Source: Silurus meridionalis
Taxonomy: Eukaryota; Chordata; Actinopteri; Siluriformes; Siluridae
NCBI RefSeq assembly: GCF_014805685.1
Contig: NC_060886.1
Coordinates: forward strand, 25,716,108-25,780,107
Length of the DNA: 64,000 nt
Reading direction: 5' to 3'
Part shown: positions 24,642 to 36,609 of the stretch, piece by piece
How the letters are laid out: the number at the start of each line of letters is the position of its first letter
Position numbering within the stretch: the stretch's first letter is position 1
Notes under the pieces: model-generated
What the model was told of the DNA's origin: nothing
The model's database searches: none
What the model saw: only the letters and a program-made list of their open reading frames with translations
Position numbers and translations under genes: made by a program

Positions 24642-24952
24642 TATAACATAAAACACAACGAAAAACATTTTTGTTGTCATTTGTAAAACTGATGACTGGC
24701 TTATTGTGGGGAGGATTGTGATGACAATCATATATTATACTTCAGTGTATTTTATCACAGAACTATTACAAATTAGCAGTATCCATGACATGGGTGTTCA
24801 CACCTTGACACCAATGAATGGAACCTACTCTTGTGTTCCACAAAAGCAACAAATGTGTTTGATGACCACCTGAATTATTATCCCTTGTTAAAGTACAAAG
24901 TGTTTGATATGTCTGTGATAGTTCTCCATCATTCTTTAATCACAATTTAGAG

Positions 24953-27830
24953 AAATGTCTTCCTTGGAACTGAGAGAAATCCTTCCCAGGGCTTTGGGCA
25001 AACGACGAGAACACAACAGAGCTTTTGATTGACAGACTTATGGACTCTGGATTGGAATCCAAGGATGATCTTCAGTTGATGTCGGCAAGAAGACATCAGT
25101 GACATACTACCAACTATAAAACTGAAAAAAAAAATGCTTTTAAAATTGGTACTTATAATACGCATTTATAAAATACATTTATTCAGAATATTTCACTCAA
25201 TTCCAGTTTAACTATGTTTGCTTAGTCCAGTATTAAAATTAACAATGTGAATAGATTTAGATGTAAGTCCCTTTATTTTAAGATATTGCATTGCTTTGTG
25301 ACAATTTATGATGCTTGCATAAACATAAACAACGTATTTAATTGTATACATTATTTTTTGTATATACTGTATTTCAATTTGTGTTTCTACAGATCGTGTC
25401 GATTTTAATTGCCTGTTCAATATTTTGTTAGTTATAGATACAGAAACTGTCTCTGTGGATCTCACCATCATGCAGCACACTTCTTCTGCATCATCTGGAG
25501 CTCCTCATAAACCGCCATGCTCTTCTAATATGCTGTCTGTCTCTGCTAATGAAGAATTAATCAGTTGTGAAGACAACAGACCATCTACAACCCATATTAA
25601 ATGATCAAGGCCAGATACCTTTCATGTGCCATGGCAGCTTATGTCTTTAGAAATTCAGTCTGCTATCTCCTCTGGGAAGTGACCTTTACCACAAGCAAGT
25701 CGACATATGGTCAGGGTGCTTGCTGATATAATGAGAAAATTTAAGACAACTCCAACACTATTTGTAAAGGGATTATCTGTCAACATGCCCAGAGCTATGT
25801 AGATCAGCTTCATAATGGGCAAATTGTCTGTGAAAGTTACAGCTTACTTTTGGCCCAGATCAAGACAAGATTAAATAACCTCAGTCGGACCACCAGCTTC
25901 CGAACGGCACCGGTCATCAGGCAGCAGTGTTAAAAGAGACTGACACATATGGTTGCACACGGTTTTAGCCTGATCTTCCTTTATAGGAAATGGATGCCTC
26001 TGTTGAGATTAAATGTCAGAAGCTTGAGCATATTTACCTCCGAGAAGGAGCAAAGGGAGCTAAGAAAGCTGAAGTAAAAGAACTGATGGCAGAAACTTTC
26101 TGCTGGCAACAAAGTCAAATTAATAGTGTTGCGACTCCTTCTGTTGCAGAGTTAATTGAAAAGTGGCAATATCTTTTTTTTTTTAAAGAAAGTCCTATTC
26201 ACACATTTTGAGCTTTTTCACTGACATCAATGTTCTACGTGCACTCTTTCAATGACGAAGTGTGAAAAAAGCATTGTAGATTTTTTAAAGCAAGCCTACC
26301 AACTCTGAAGTTGAGTCAATCCTTTCCAAAGATTTCCAAAGCCAATGATTCATCATACCACATTGTTTAGCTCCTAATGGCTCACTTCTTAGAGAAGCAA
26401 GAAGGACTCATTCTTCAGGAACGTGTAAGGTTGTCTTTATATTTATTGTGTTTGTTAGAGTTTGTTAGTAGTAAGAACACCTGTAAAGGAGTTTTTCAAC
26501 CAAAAATGAGTTTTCTCTAGTTCTCTAGTTCATTTACTCTCTTTTATGCTGTCTCAAACTAATATGAATTTCTTTTGCGGTGTTTAAACAAAGATATTTT
26601 AATGGAGAATTTTAATTTGGTTGTCCAGACAAGACAAGCAAATTGGGAGCTTCAAAAAGAACATAAAGGCACCAATAAAGTAATGTACAAGACTCTAGTG
26701 ATGTAATTCATGTCTAATGAGCCAATCCAAATGGTCTGGGTAAAGACAAAGCAAATGTAATTGATTTTTCACTGTGCTTTAAGAAATCAGGAGATTCTCC
26801 TTGGCGGATATAAGGAGACATCTCTGCATATTCATCACGTAACGAAAGTGTAATTAAGCTTATAATAATAATTACGCCTTAGTGTTACATTTTGTTCTGT
26901 TCCCACCCAAAACCAATTGAATTGCATCAGAAGACTGGTTAAAACCACTTGACTCGATTACCTTTATCTTTTACCTGTATGGACGAACAAGGTTTATTTT
27001 ATTTTTTGGTAGATATTGTCAGTTACACCAGATTTATATCAGTTTTCTTCACTAATAGATGTCTGCTGCTCCTGCTGATCTTGAGAAGATGGGTAACCTG
27101 CCTATGACTCCTCGTTTGATCCTGCTTGGTAAGTATATCATATTAGACATGTCTGCATTTTGAGTCACTAAAACATGGATCACACTCCTGGCTGACACTA
27201 GTTTTTAGTGTCAGGAGAAGAGCCACCTTTATGTGCCTCATTTTAGAATCCACTGCTTTAAATCTTGTTTTTGTGCTAGTTTCTATTTGGGGAAATTGGT
27301 TCATTTAGTTTTATTCAATAAAGCAAAGTCTGATTCAATAAAATTTAGAACTTACATTGTAATTTAAGTAATTTTTTTCTCTTGAAAACCGCTTTGGCAG
27401 CTGGAATGGTGTTAAGCTAAAAACAGACACGGTTGTCTTTGTGTGCTCACAGTCAGGTTGTTACAAACCCATACGGATGTCTTTCCAATGGTCTGCAATT
27501 TCAGTCATCATTAAATATTTTTCTTTGAAAAAACATGCCATAAATGTTAACTGTAACTAAGCTGTCAGTACCTAAAGTTCTGCCTAAATTCCTTTTTGCG
27601 CTCTACTGAAGAAATAGTCATTTATTCAATTTAACACTTGAAAGATATGACAATGTGTGACTTTGTCAGGGTTCGCTTAATTGTATTACTGCCTTTTCTA
27701 AGCCATCTCTCAAGAGATCATAGATTATACATTAATCATTCCATTCCTTCTAGGTCCAGTTGATACCCCGGGACACTGGATACAACAAAGGATGATCAGC
27801 ATCCAAGGCCAAATAATCTGCGAGGGTGAG
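24953..27830 (+). pseudogene. SAMD3-like (sterile alpha motif family) pseudogene
   Basis: Scattered exon-like segments follow the order of fish SAMD3-like proteins. A start region (MSSLELREILPRALGK, MDSGLESKDDLQL) lies near 24956-25080. A middle segment (FHVPWQLMSLEIQSAISSG) lies near 25618-25680. A clear block at 25990-26210 (KCQKLEHIYLREG, KELMAETFCWQQSQIN, ELIEKWQYLFF) is followed by a HFELFTDINVLRAL-like piece in another frame. Exon-like pieces with good splice sites lie at about 27060-27130 (MGNLPMTPRLILLG) and 27755-27824 (DTPGHWIQQRMISIQGQI). Multiple stops and shifts lie between. The family assignment is from recall of the conserved pattern, not a search. Confidence 0.55.
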
Positions 27831-28434
27831 CAGCCAAATATTCTTTTTGGCAGACTGATGTATATATTTTATAGCAAACTGCCTTTTTATGTGTTTCCTA
27901 CCTCGCTAAAATCCACCAATAGTGCATAAAAATACTGATGATGTGGATGAAAATACATCACTTGTCATTCATGTTAATTAATTTCTGTGTGATTTGACTG
28001 TTTTTTTATTTTTTACTGGAAATTTCAATAAAGGGCATAAAATGTATGTATATTTCTTTTCTTAATGTATTTATTTAACCTTTAAAATTTTTAACAAAAG
28101 TATATTTTTCATTATATGGGACATGTTTTGTATTTATGTTTGTTTATATTCTACTTAATAATAATAACAATGACCATGATAATGGGTTCAGCCGGTTCAC
28201 AGAATAATTCACGAGTCACTGTTCTATGTACAATAAAACATTTTATTTTTAATTACTGAAAATGCTACAAGAATGTCAAATGATCAATTATAATATATGC
28301 AAACACACAAATGTACAAATATTACAAAACTATGTATATATTAACAAAAGTTATTTAACAATAGATATAATCAAGTACAATGATTAAAAAAAGTCCCTAA
28401 TTGGGTTTAAAACAAAAAACCTAATTATAAATAA

Positions 28435-29075
28435 CTATAGATTATAATAGTAGTACATCCATAAAATAAACAGAAAAATGAGTCGCTCAAAACACCAGGA
28501 AGAAATGATTAAAGGAGCAGAACTGGAGGAAACAGCAGGACTGGATGCAGATGAAGGACAGGATGCAGATGAATCACTGGCTGAAGGAGATGGACTTTGA
28601 CTACCAGACTGTAAAGACACATTGTATATTATGAACTTAAACATAATAATAATGATAATGACATATGAAGATCTTTTTAAATGACATGAATCTGCATTGG
28701 TACATTTACATTAGGTTTGGCTGCTGAATTGTTGCTGAAGGATCCACCAAACCTAAAAAATAAAGAGCGACAGAACAGACTGACATTCATGTAAAATCAT
28801 ACATGTGCTGGAAATGTAAAGATCTGATTTCCCTTTTGAAGAAAACACAATCTTCTAACCAATAAAAGACAATATGACTATAAAAGGCTTTGGGGACGTT
28901 CCAGAGATAATTGCGTGTGGAGTAAATACTGAAATATGAAAATAAAGAATGAGCAGTGATAATGTAAGTGCAGGCTGTATAATGGTGGGGTGGAGGTAGA
29001 GGCGCTACAGCAGTAGGAGTGGAGTAAAGCAGGTGGAACACTTGCAGCAGGTGGAACACTTACGACCTGGTAAAA
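28435..29075 (-). other. Possible minus-strand exons: Ser/Pro-rich stalk and C-terminal membrane segment
   Basis: On the minus strand an AG acceptor near 28611 precedes SGSQSPSPSASDSSAS..., ending in a hydrophobic stretch (RLIFLFILWMYYYY) and a stop at 28435. Upstream, CAG acceptors precede short open pieces near 28764 and 29067 (VVSVPPAASVPPALL). A serine-rich linker then a tail anchor would fit a small membrane protein, but I cannot join a full gene and recognise no family. Could be chance. Confidence 0.2.
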
Positions 29076-29534
29076 GAACAATAAAGAGTGTGGAAAACAG
29101 GTTTTATTTACCTTTTAGTCTTGGTATTTTTTACAAATCTAAATAAGAAGAAACATTGAAAATCTAACATTCACACATTAATATGTTTAATCCACAATCA
29201 TCTCTGTACACTAGTGAGAGTCTGAGGGCAGACGTGAAGTGATACAAAGATCAATAAATGTAACTCACTTTAACATTAAAATTAGTAATAAATGGTCTCA
29301 TGAAGGCAAAATTCAAGGCAATAAAAACAAAACATGTCCACTGTAATGTTTTTTCTTGCATGTTTTAGATGAGTTATGCAGGTCATAAATAAAAACTGTG
29401 CTTAAAACTGAAAATCAATGAAAGGAAAACCAAAGTCTTTTACAATGATCTCAGTGCTTCCACTATTTATTAACTGAATGAGACATGGAAGAAGAAAAAG
29501 CAAACATTGTTCAGGCATGTAAACAGCAGTATCA

Positions 29535-29556
29535 CTTTATTGTATGTATGTATGTA

Positions 29557-29628
<72 letters not shown>
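29535..29628. repeat. (GTAT)n-(GT)n-(AT)n compound microsatellite
   Basis: Short GTAT and GT units lead into about 29 AT units. Alternating Tyr-Ile codons across it are not a protein. Confidence 0.95.
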
Positions 29629-29629
<1 letters not shown>

Positions 29630-30291
29630 CTTCAAACTTCAGACCCACACAATGGTTACCAGTGGAGGCACCAGAAATGTTGGATGTTTACGAGAAATAA
29701 AGTCAGATTTCATTTAAGATTATTTATTTATTTATATATTTGTATTTGCATTTTGTAAATAAAATGCACTTAAATGGGTTTAGTTTTTACAGACTGCAAT
29801 TTCAGCAATAAAAATAAATTTTTCTGAAAAGGAAAATTATTTTAAGAAACCCGTCTTATTTTCTCTTGTATATTTAGTGTCGAAAACACGATTATTAAAA
29901 TAATTCGATAGCTGCAGCCCCAAATTTAACTACCAAATATAGATATTTTTGTGTGTGTGTGTGTGTTTGCTGTCAAGATTCTCTTTTGACAAATTTGCCG
30001 CCTCTTGAGATTTAAATTCATACGCATTCATACCGTTTTGTCTCTGTCTTGTAACCGAATAAAAATACATAAAAACAGGACTTCAGTAAAAAGAGAAAAA
30101 AAAAAAAGTTTGGACACCTCTGGTCTAAAGGGTGTACTATATTCTACTACTACTTACACACTTACCAGCTACCTGATGTTCAATAGTAGAAAAATGTTCA
30201 ATAGAGCGACTGTACGACTGCTGGAACAGTGAGTTTGCAAACTTTATGGGTTTTTATTCTCTTTAAAACACTGAGTTTATTATTAATTATT

Positions 30292-31075
30292 AGAGCTGCA
30301 ACAACAACTCAAATTAATAATAATCAATAATGAAATTGGTTGTGAGCGAATGCTGTTATCCTCATCATGTGAAAATGGTTTAATGAAGTGTTATTGTGTA
30401 AACTGTTTGTTTGTAACTTCAGGAGTCACACTGGATCTGTTCTGTCGTGACTCGCGCGATCGGTTCGATCACGACATCGTGATGATTTAATTAAAACGGT
30501 GCAAACAAACACTAAATCTAAAAGCAGAAAATAACAGCATTTGTAAAATTGCTGCGTTTCTCCATTTCATTCTCTTTTTATAGCATTTGTCTACAACAGT
30601 AAATTAGTATCTGTTCTCAAACGTGATTTACTGCAACTTTACTACGTTCATGTGCTTGTTTTCAATGTTTGTAATTGTTTAACTGCAAATGTTTAATTTA
30701 TGCATATATCCTTTCATTTTATACCAAATTTAATTAATTATATATTCTTGATGTTTATATCTTCACAACTGAACAAAATGTCTGTAGTTTTTTTAAACAA
30801 AAATTGTCAAAAAAATGTTGTATTATATTTTATATAGATTTTTTTAAATATGTTTGTCAACTTGGCATCTGTAAAATACAATACAAATGTCGATTTACAC
30901 AAATTGTTTCATCTTTAATTGCGTTTGCACTTTATTTTTTGTTTCATCTTTCATTGTGTTTGCACTTTATAATAAGCAAAACATCAAATTATAAGTTTTT
31001 TTAATCCAATTAATTGGGGAAAAAGATCATAAGATTAATTGATTATCAAAATAGTAAGTTGCAATAGTTACAATT
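30292..31075. mobile_element. Degenerate hAT-like MITE
   Basis: The left end TAGAGCTGCAACAACAACTC and the right region (GATTAATTGATTATCAAAAT then AAGTTGCAATAG) resemble a common teleost MITE with GCTGCAAC ends and ATCGATTAAT-type inner repeats. The inside is AT-rich and non-coding. A lone end of the same type (GATAGCTGCAGCCCC) lies at 29909-29923. Confidence 0.4.
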
Positions 31076-31720
31076 ATTATAATCACATTTAATATTATTA
31101 CAATTATTATTATTATTATTATTATTATTGAGAAACATCGGGACCGGATGGAAGAGGAGAAAAGCGATCTGTTCCTCATTTATTGTCTAATCCTGATCAT
31201 TAACATAAAATTCATGGACTTGCAGGAAAAAGCTGATAAATTTGACTAACAATAAAGAATAAATGAGCGATAATATTTCCAGAAATGTTGCAGTAAACAG
31301 AAATGGACCTTTCGGCTAATGGTGTAGGAAACATCATCATTAGCTTCATGCTAGCCGGGTTTGCTAGCGCTGTTTTTGTGTTAACTAGTTTCTTAAAATA
31401 TTTAACTACAAATTGACCAAAAAAACAAATACAATCTATTTTAACTCATTGGGATATTTATAATTTATTTTAAACTCATTAAATGTTAAAAAAAACGAAA
31501 CTAAGGATGAAACCTATTGAAGCTAAGATTGGTTAGCCGGCTAGTTAGCCTAGCTCAGTGGTTCTTAAAGTGTGGGACTCGGTGTTGCAAAGAAAATAAA
31601 ACCCATAAAGTCTAGAAAGTCACCGTTACAGGGGTCTTACAGTCGCTGCATCAAGGCAGATGGTCTTCATCCTCCACCTGGAACACGGAGATTCTCCCCG
31701 AGCTCATTACTGATGATGCA
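31076..31720. other. Intergenic with (TTA)n run
   Basis: (ATT)n lies at 31098-31127. GCTAGC-rich sequence near 31350 and CAGTGGTTCTTAAAGTGTGG near 31558 look like pieces of hAT-type elements. Nothing coding. Confidence 0.4.
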
Positions 31721-31721
31721 G

Positions 31722-32150
31722 AGTAGTGATGAGTCATGAACGATTCCTTGATTCTGAACGAGTCTTTAATGTGACTCAGAAGAACGATTCGTCTCAGAGA
31801 TTCATTCGTTCATTTTCTACTGGACGCGCGTGAGCAAAGCATCACAAAATCTCCGTAGTTTATGTAAAGAAAACAGAATGCAGTGGTTTTTCGCTCTACA
31901 CTCTTCTAGTTCAAGTCATTTGTTCTTTTGTCACGTGACTCCCATAGAGGTTATGCAGGTATAAATAAATATAGAAATAATTGGAACTATAGTCAAAGTC
32001 TGTGTTATTGTTGTTTTATTTTATTTCTGACCAAATGAACAAATTGAACTAAATTATTTATTTTAATTTAATTTAATTTAAAGATTAGTTAATTTTTATG
32101 AATGAGATTCAAACAACCAAGTCACTAAAATGATCCGATCTTCTCATCAC
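31722..32150. mobile_element. MITE-like repeat upstream of the ICE1-like gene
   Basis: AGTGATGAG at the left (about 31728) and CTCATCACTT at the right (about 32142) are inverted. Between them lie GAACGATTCG/ACGAGTC-type motifs common in fish repeats. No coding potential. Confidence 0.35.
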
Positions 32151-32174
32151 TTTTAACGCGACGGCACGTTGATC

Positions 32175-32265
32175 CTAGAAGCCCCGCCTCTCTGGTATCG
32201 TCCAAAAGTACACGTCCCAAAGCCACGCCCCTTTTCCATGGAAACCAGTAAACAAACAATTTATT
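32175..32265 (+). promoter_or_regulatory. GC-box promoter block of ICE1-like paralog 1
   Basis: CAAAGCCACGCCCC, then CCATGGAAACCAGTAAACAA, is conserved at 47277-47323 and 56724-56766 upstream of the other two paralogs, while neighbouring sequence is not. CACGCCCC is a KLF/Sp-type site. It sits about 75 bp before the start codon at 32338. Confidence 0.6.
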
Positions 32266-32337
32266 TTTCTGGCGACAGAACGATCAAAACTGTTTGTGGG
32301 TAATATTCAAAATATATAATATAAACACACTTTATAC

Positions 32338-32987
32338 ATGAAAAGCTTGAAGATGCAGGACAACAACACAAACAAGTAAGTTTTCTTTTACTGTTTTTAC
32401 TTTATTTATACTGTTTATTTTCCTGTAATATCACATTTCCAATGCATTATCTATACTGTGTCATAAACTGCACACAAACATCTAGTGTTCTGTCTGAATC
32501 TTTTATTTTATTTTCCACAGAAATGCTGGTATTAAAAACCAGGCACTTAAAGGTGGGTAGAGTTTTGATGCTTCTGCCTTCAGTGTGTAAGAAAGTACAA
32601 GCACATTATTAATGCATGATACACTTCTGTCAAATAAACATATAATGTGATTTGTGTGATCCAAACACCTTTTCATTTCAATTTGTAAATCATTGGACAG
32701 ATGAAAACACCAGTCAACATTTGGTAATGCGAGGCCTGAAAAACAAATTCGAAAGCCTTGAGAAAAGCATTGGCTCAACGGAGGTATTTTTTCATTTCAA
32801 ATGCAGACGTAATTGAACTTTTAGTGAGAACTGTGAGTAAATGAAACTTATTTTGATTTTGAACCTCAACAGGAAAAACTCTCCAAAATAAAGAACGAGT
32901 TAAACAAAGGTAATACTGAAATCTATCTGTATATTTTGATGTGTGACTTTAATAAACTGGTTATTGTCATTACAGAGAAATGCAATG

Positions 32988-33036
<49 letters not shown>

Positions 33037-35983
33037 AGATGTCAAATCTCCTCTCCCAGGAAATCAAACCCAGACAAACCTGAGAGCAAAGAGAGCTGCA
33101 TCAGACATGCCACCACCCAGTGCTGCTAAAACGCCTCGATTTGATGCTGCACCTCACAAACACACAACACAATCCCTCATCACTAGTGCATTAGAAACAC
33201 TGCAGGATTCCTGCTATGATGTTTTATCTCCAAACTGGATTGATGCACTACTTAAAGGGAAATGTGAACTTCCTTCTCTGACAGATGAAGAAAAATCTGT
33301 CATTTCCAAGTTTTGTGTAAATGAGGTCAGTGATTATCTTCTGTTTTATTTAGTGTGCATTCAATTCTTTAGCTGTAGATTTAAGCTTTTAAAAATAAAT
33401 CCCATAATTCACTGGTCCTGATGTTCTCAAATTGAACAGTAGATTTGATTTGTCATGTAAAATGTTTACTCCAGGTTTTGGTTTATGTAAAGTCTAGAAG
33501 TTTTCCTAAACCTAATCTACAGTCAAGTCTTAACTCCCTAATATTTGTTTTAAATACATGACTTAAATACATGTTTGATTTAGTTGGATGTTGGTTGATC
33601 TTTTCTTCCGTCTCATTTAGTCGTTAGCAGAGACGTTTCTGAAAGTGGTTTTGGACAAGATCAAGGCGGAGAAAGAGTCTATGGGACATGAACTCCTGCA
33701 GTCTCTCTGTAGGGTTTATGTGGGATTGTGTCAAAAGAGAGGAGACTTATATAAAGCACATGCCCTCGCCTACAGATTTCTTAAAGAAGGTGAGATTATA
33801 TTTATTAACATTAACAATTAACATTTCTTTACATATATCCTAAAAATTATATGGACAGTGATACAAAAAAGCCAATTGTGTTCTGTTTTTGGTTTTGTAT
33901 TTCTTCCTATACAGTGTATTTTAAATCTGTGGTATCATTTTGTTTCCTTTGCAGACTTTTCTGAAGCCCCAAAACTGATAATAGTCATGGTGACAGCATG
34001 GCCAAGTGTTTTCTCCCAAAACAGCCCTTTATGCAGAGCCATTCACATCGTGTGCAAAATGAAGGCATACGGAAAGATTTATTACGTGCTCAGCAAATAT
34101 CTGCACTGGCATACGGTAAGTAGCTGATTCACATCACAACATAGAATAGAATAGAATAGAATAGCCTTTATTTGTCACATATACATTACAGCACAGTGAA
34201 GTTTGTTATTCGCATATCCCAGCTTGCTTAGAAGCTGTGGTCAGAGCGCAGGGTCGGCCATGATACGGCGCCCCTGGAGCATAGAGGGTTAAGGGCCTTG
34301 CTCAAGGGCCCAAGAGTGGAAGCTTGGCGATACCGGAGCTTGAACCCCCGACCTTCCGATCGGTAACCCAGCGCCTTAACCGCTGGAGCTACCACCCCCC
34401 CCCAAACCCCAGAACAGCCATTAAACATTTTCATGGACTTTTTTATGTCTTTTACTGCATTCTTCACTTAACTCAAGCGTTAATGACACCGTTAATGACA
34501 AAAATGATCTGATTAGTGCAATAAAAATAAGAAAGTAAAATAAGAAAATAAATCTGTATTTCATAATATATTAATTAAGAAAGTGATATAGAACCATGTG
34601 ACACTGTGCTCACTACTGAATAAACAAACAAACAAACTAACTAACCTCAAATTACATACTCCAGAGAATTACTACTATTCTAGAGCATTATTTATCCCTG
34701 CTACCTTCTAATACATAAACCCTTTAGTAACGTGCAATTTTGCATGCGTATTTAAAATCATGGAGTCATTTGGATGGCATTTTCTCGGACTCCTCCCTAC
34801 ATAAGAGTAATAAATAAAGGTTATAAAAAGAGCAGAATGCACAGTTAGAGCTCTACCTCAGTATTCCAAGCATTTCAAGCATCAACTTTTTAGTTTTCAT
34901 AATATTATTGTAAACATTGTTTCATTGATCTGGTTTTAAAAGAAAAGATGTATTTTCTGCCAGGAGCCTCCAGGAAACATCTACAGAGCCATCACCAGCA
35001 CACTGAAGGCTCTTCTGGAAGACAAAAGTCTGACATTCCAGAAGAGCAGTTGGTATGGTGATGATCTCTGTCCTGCTGCCTGGGACTACGTATTCAGCCT
35101 GGACCTTCTCTCTGCACAACTGGGCTGGATTTGGACCGTCACCCATGTTATACGGTACTGAATGTAAAACTGCTTCAACATGTTTGATTTTTAAAAAAAC
35201 ATTGTTTTTTTTAAACATTTGATACTGGCAAACCTGCAAATGTGAGACTCATATGAGACAGTGTGTGTCCCAAATACTGCAAATCTTCCATTCTTGTTGC
35301 ATAAACTTACAATTGATGGTACAAGAATGTTGGCCATTCTATTACTGCCACAAAAACACTTAATATATTCAATTTTCTATTTATTAGAAAGGGTGTGTTG
35401 CTCATCTTGAAAACTCGGCTGTTGCAAACACAAACAGAGGAAACGTTCAAAAACGTCTCTGTAGCAGCAATTTTCAGGCTACTTGGTAAGTTTCTTGTAA
35501 ATCCTGTTTTAGAGCATTATCTCACATAATTTCTGGATTCTTCTGTTTTTCACTCATGTTCTTTGTCCATCTCAAACAGGGCGACTTGGCCAACAAGGCC
35601 TGAAGGAGAATCTGGCAGCATCAGTCGAAGATCTGGGAAAAAGCATAACTGAGTTTGGGAGACAAAATGGTATCACTAAAGGATCAAATGAACAAGTCCT
35701 TTATCAATCTTTATCTTTATGTTCTGATTTTTAGTTCTCTATCAACAGGAAAGTGCTTCAGCAAGTCCTAATTTTATGATGGATTTTGTGTGCAGATTTG
35801 CCGTGGGAGGTGCAGCTCGCTGTGGTTTATGCCACTCATGATCTGGCACCCAGCAACCCCAAAGTCGCTCTGAAGGCTTTGGAATCATGGAAGCAAAACC
35901 TCACAAAGCCCGTTCCTCCAGCCGTCACCAAGTGCCTAAAGCAGATCGGCTTCCTCTGTTCCAACATAAAGCTAAAAAATTAG
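32338..35983 (+). CDS. ice1-like: ICE1-like protein (C-terminal ICE1 domain), complete 11-exon gene, 457 aa
   Basis: Exons 32338-32375, 32521-32552, 32701-32783, 32873-32909, 33039-33325, 33621-33789, 33955-34115, 34964-35154, 35388-35485, 35580-35669 and 35796-35983 join with every phase matching (1374 nt). Residues 1-63 are short, charged and coiled-coil-like (LKNKFESLEKSIG). A basic patch (AKTPRFD) lies near residue 95. From about 110 the sequence follows the ICE1 C-terminal region (LPSLTDEEKSVISKFCVNE, DFSEAPKLIIVMVTAWPSVF, DLCPAAWDYVFSLDLL, VSVAAIFRLLGRLGQQGLKE, PWEVQLAVVYATHDLAPSNP, KPVPPAVTKCL). ICE1 scaffolds the little elongation complex for snRNA transcription. This protein is far shorter than full ICE1 (over 2,000 aa in human). 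AATAAA lies at 36038. The family name comes from recalled similarity. Confidence 0.8.
32989..33034. repeat. (TG)n run forming the exon 5 acceptor tract of paralog 1
   Basis: About 23 TG units end directly in TCAG, the acceptor of exon 5. Paralog 2 has the same arrangement at 48650-48706. Confidence 0.95.
34142..34405 (-). repeat. tRNA-derived SINE in intron 7 of paralog 1
   Basis: The minus strand starts GTGGTAGCTCCAGCGGTTAA (box A-like), followed by GGGGGTTCAAGCTCC (box B), then a body and a (TAGAA)n tail at the + strand left edge. The matching intron of paralog 2 (49790-49830) lacks it, giving an empty site. Confidence 0.8.
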
Positions 35984-35999
35984 ATCACCTCAAATCAAT

Positions 36000-36600
36000 T
36001 ATAATAGATTGAATTTCTAGCATTGTATATTTTTGTAAATAAAATAATAAAATACATAATAGATCTGCACAGTGTTATTGATTGTCTCTTTACAGTGGCG
36101 GATGGTGCATTTCACACCCAATCACCCTCTTAATAACATCAATATGATGCCACAGCTGTAGAAACCATCATTATTAAACAGCATATAATACATGCAGGAT
36201 AAAAGATTCTGCAGATTCTTGTGCATTTTCCTTGCATTACAGTTTTCCTGGCATTTTGAAATTAAGGTAAATTGTGTGTTTTTGTACAGATTCTACAGGA
36301 AAAAAGATGCAAAAGTATAAATGGTTTATGAAAAAACTTAACAACTTTGGGTTGACCTATATAGTACATAATGTCCTTTATACTGAAAATACTTTTAATT
36401 TTTAATTGTAATTTTTACATTTAATAATTTTTACAACTCAAATTTTATACATGCAGTTAATGAAGTGCGCATTTATCCATTTTATAAAAAGAGTCGAAAT
36501 TAAAAACCTTTAACAAAACACACATTTATTCACAACATCCTTTCTTTTACTCAGATATTGTTAGATTTTTATCAGGCCCAAACAAAAATAAATCTTGAAG
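36000..36600. other. 3' flank of ICE1-like paralog 1
   Basis: Positions 36040-36120 match 51745-51830 downstream of paralog 2 almost exactly (AATAGATCTGCACAGTGTTA), so the duplicated unit extends past the stop codon. The rest is AT-rich. Around 36460-36540 resembles the repeat that surrounds the RTE at 59-62 kb. No gene. Confidence 0.7.
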
Positions 36601-36609
36601 AGGTTTTCC

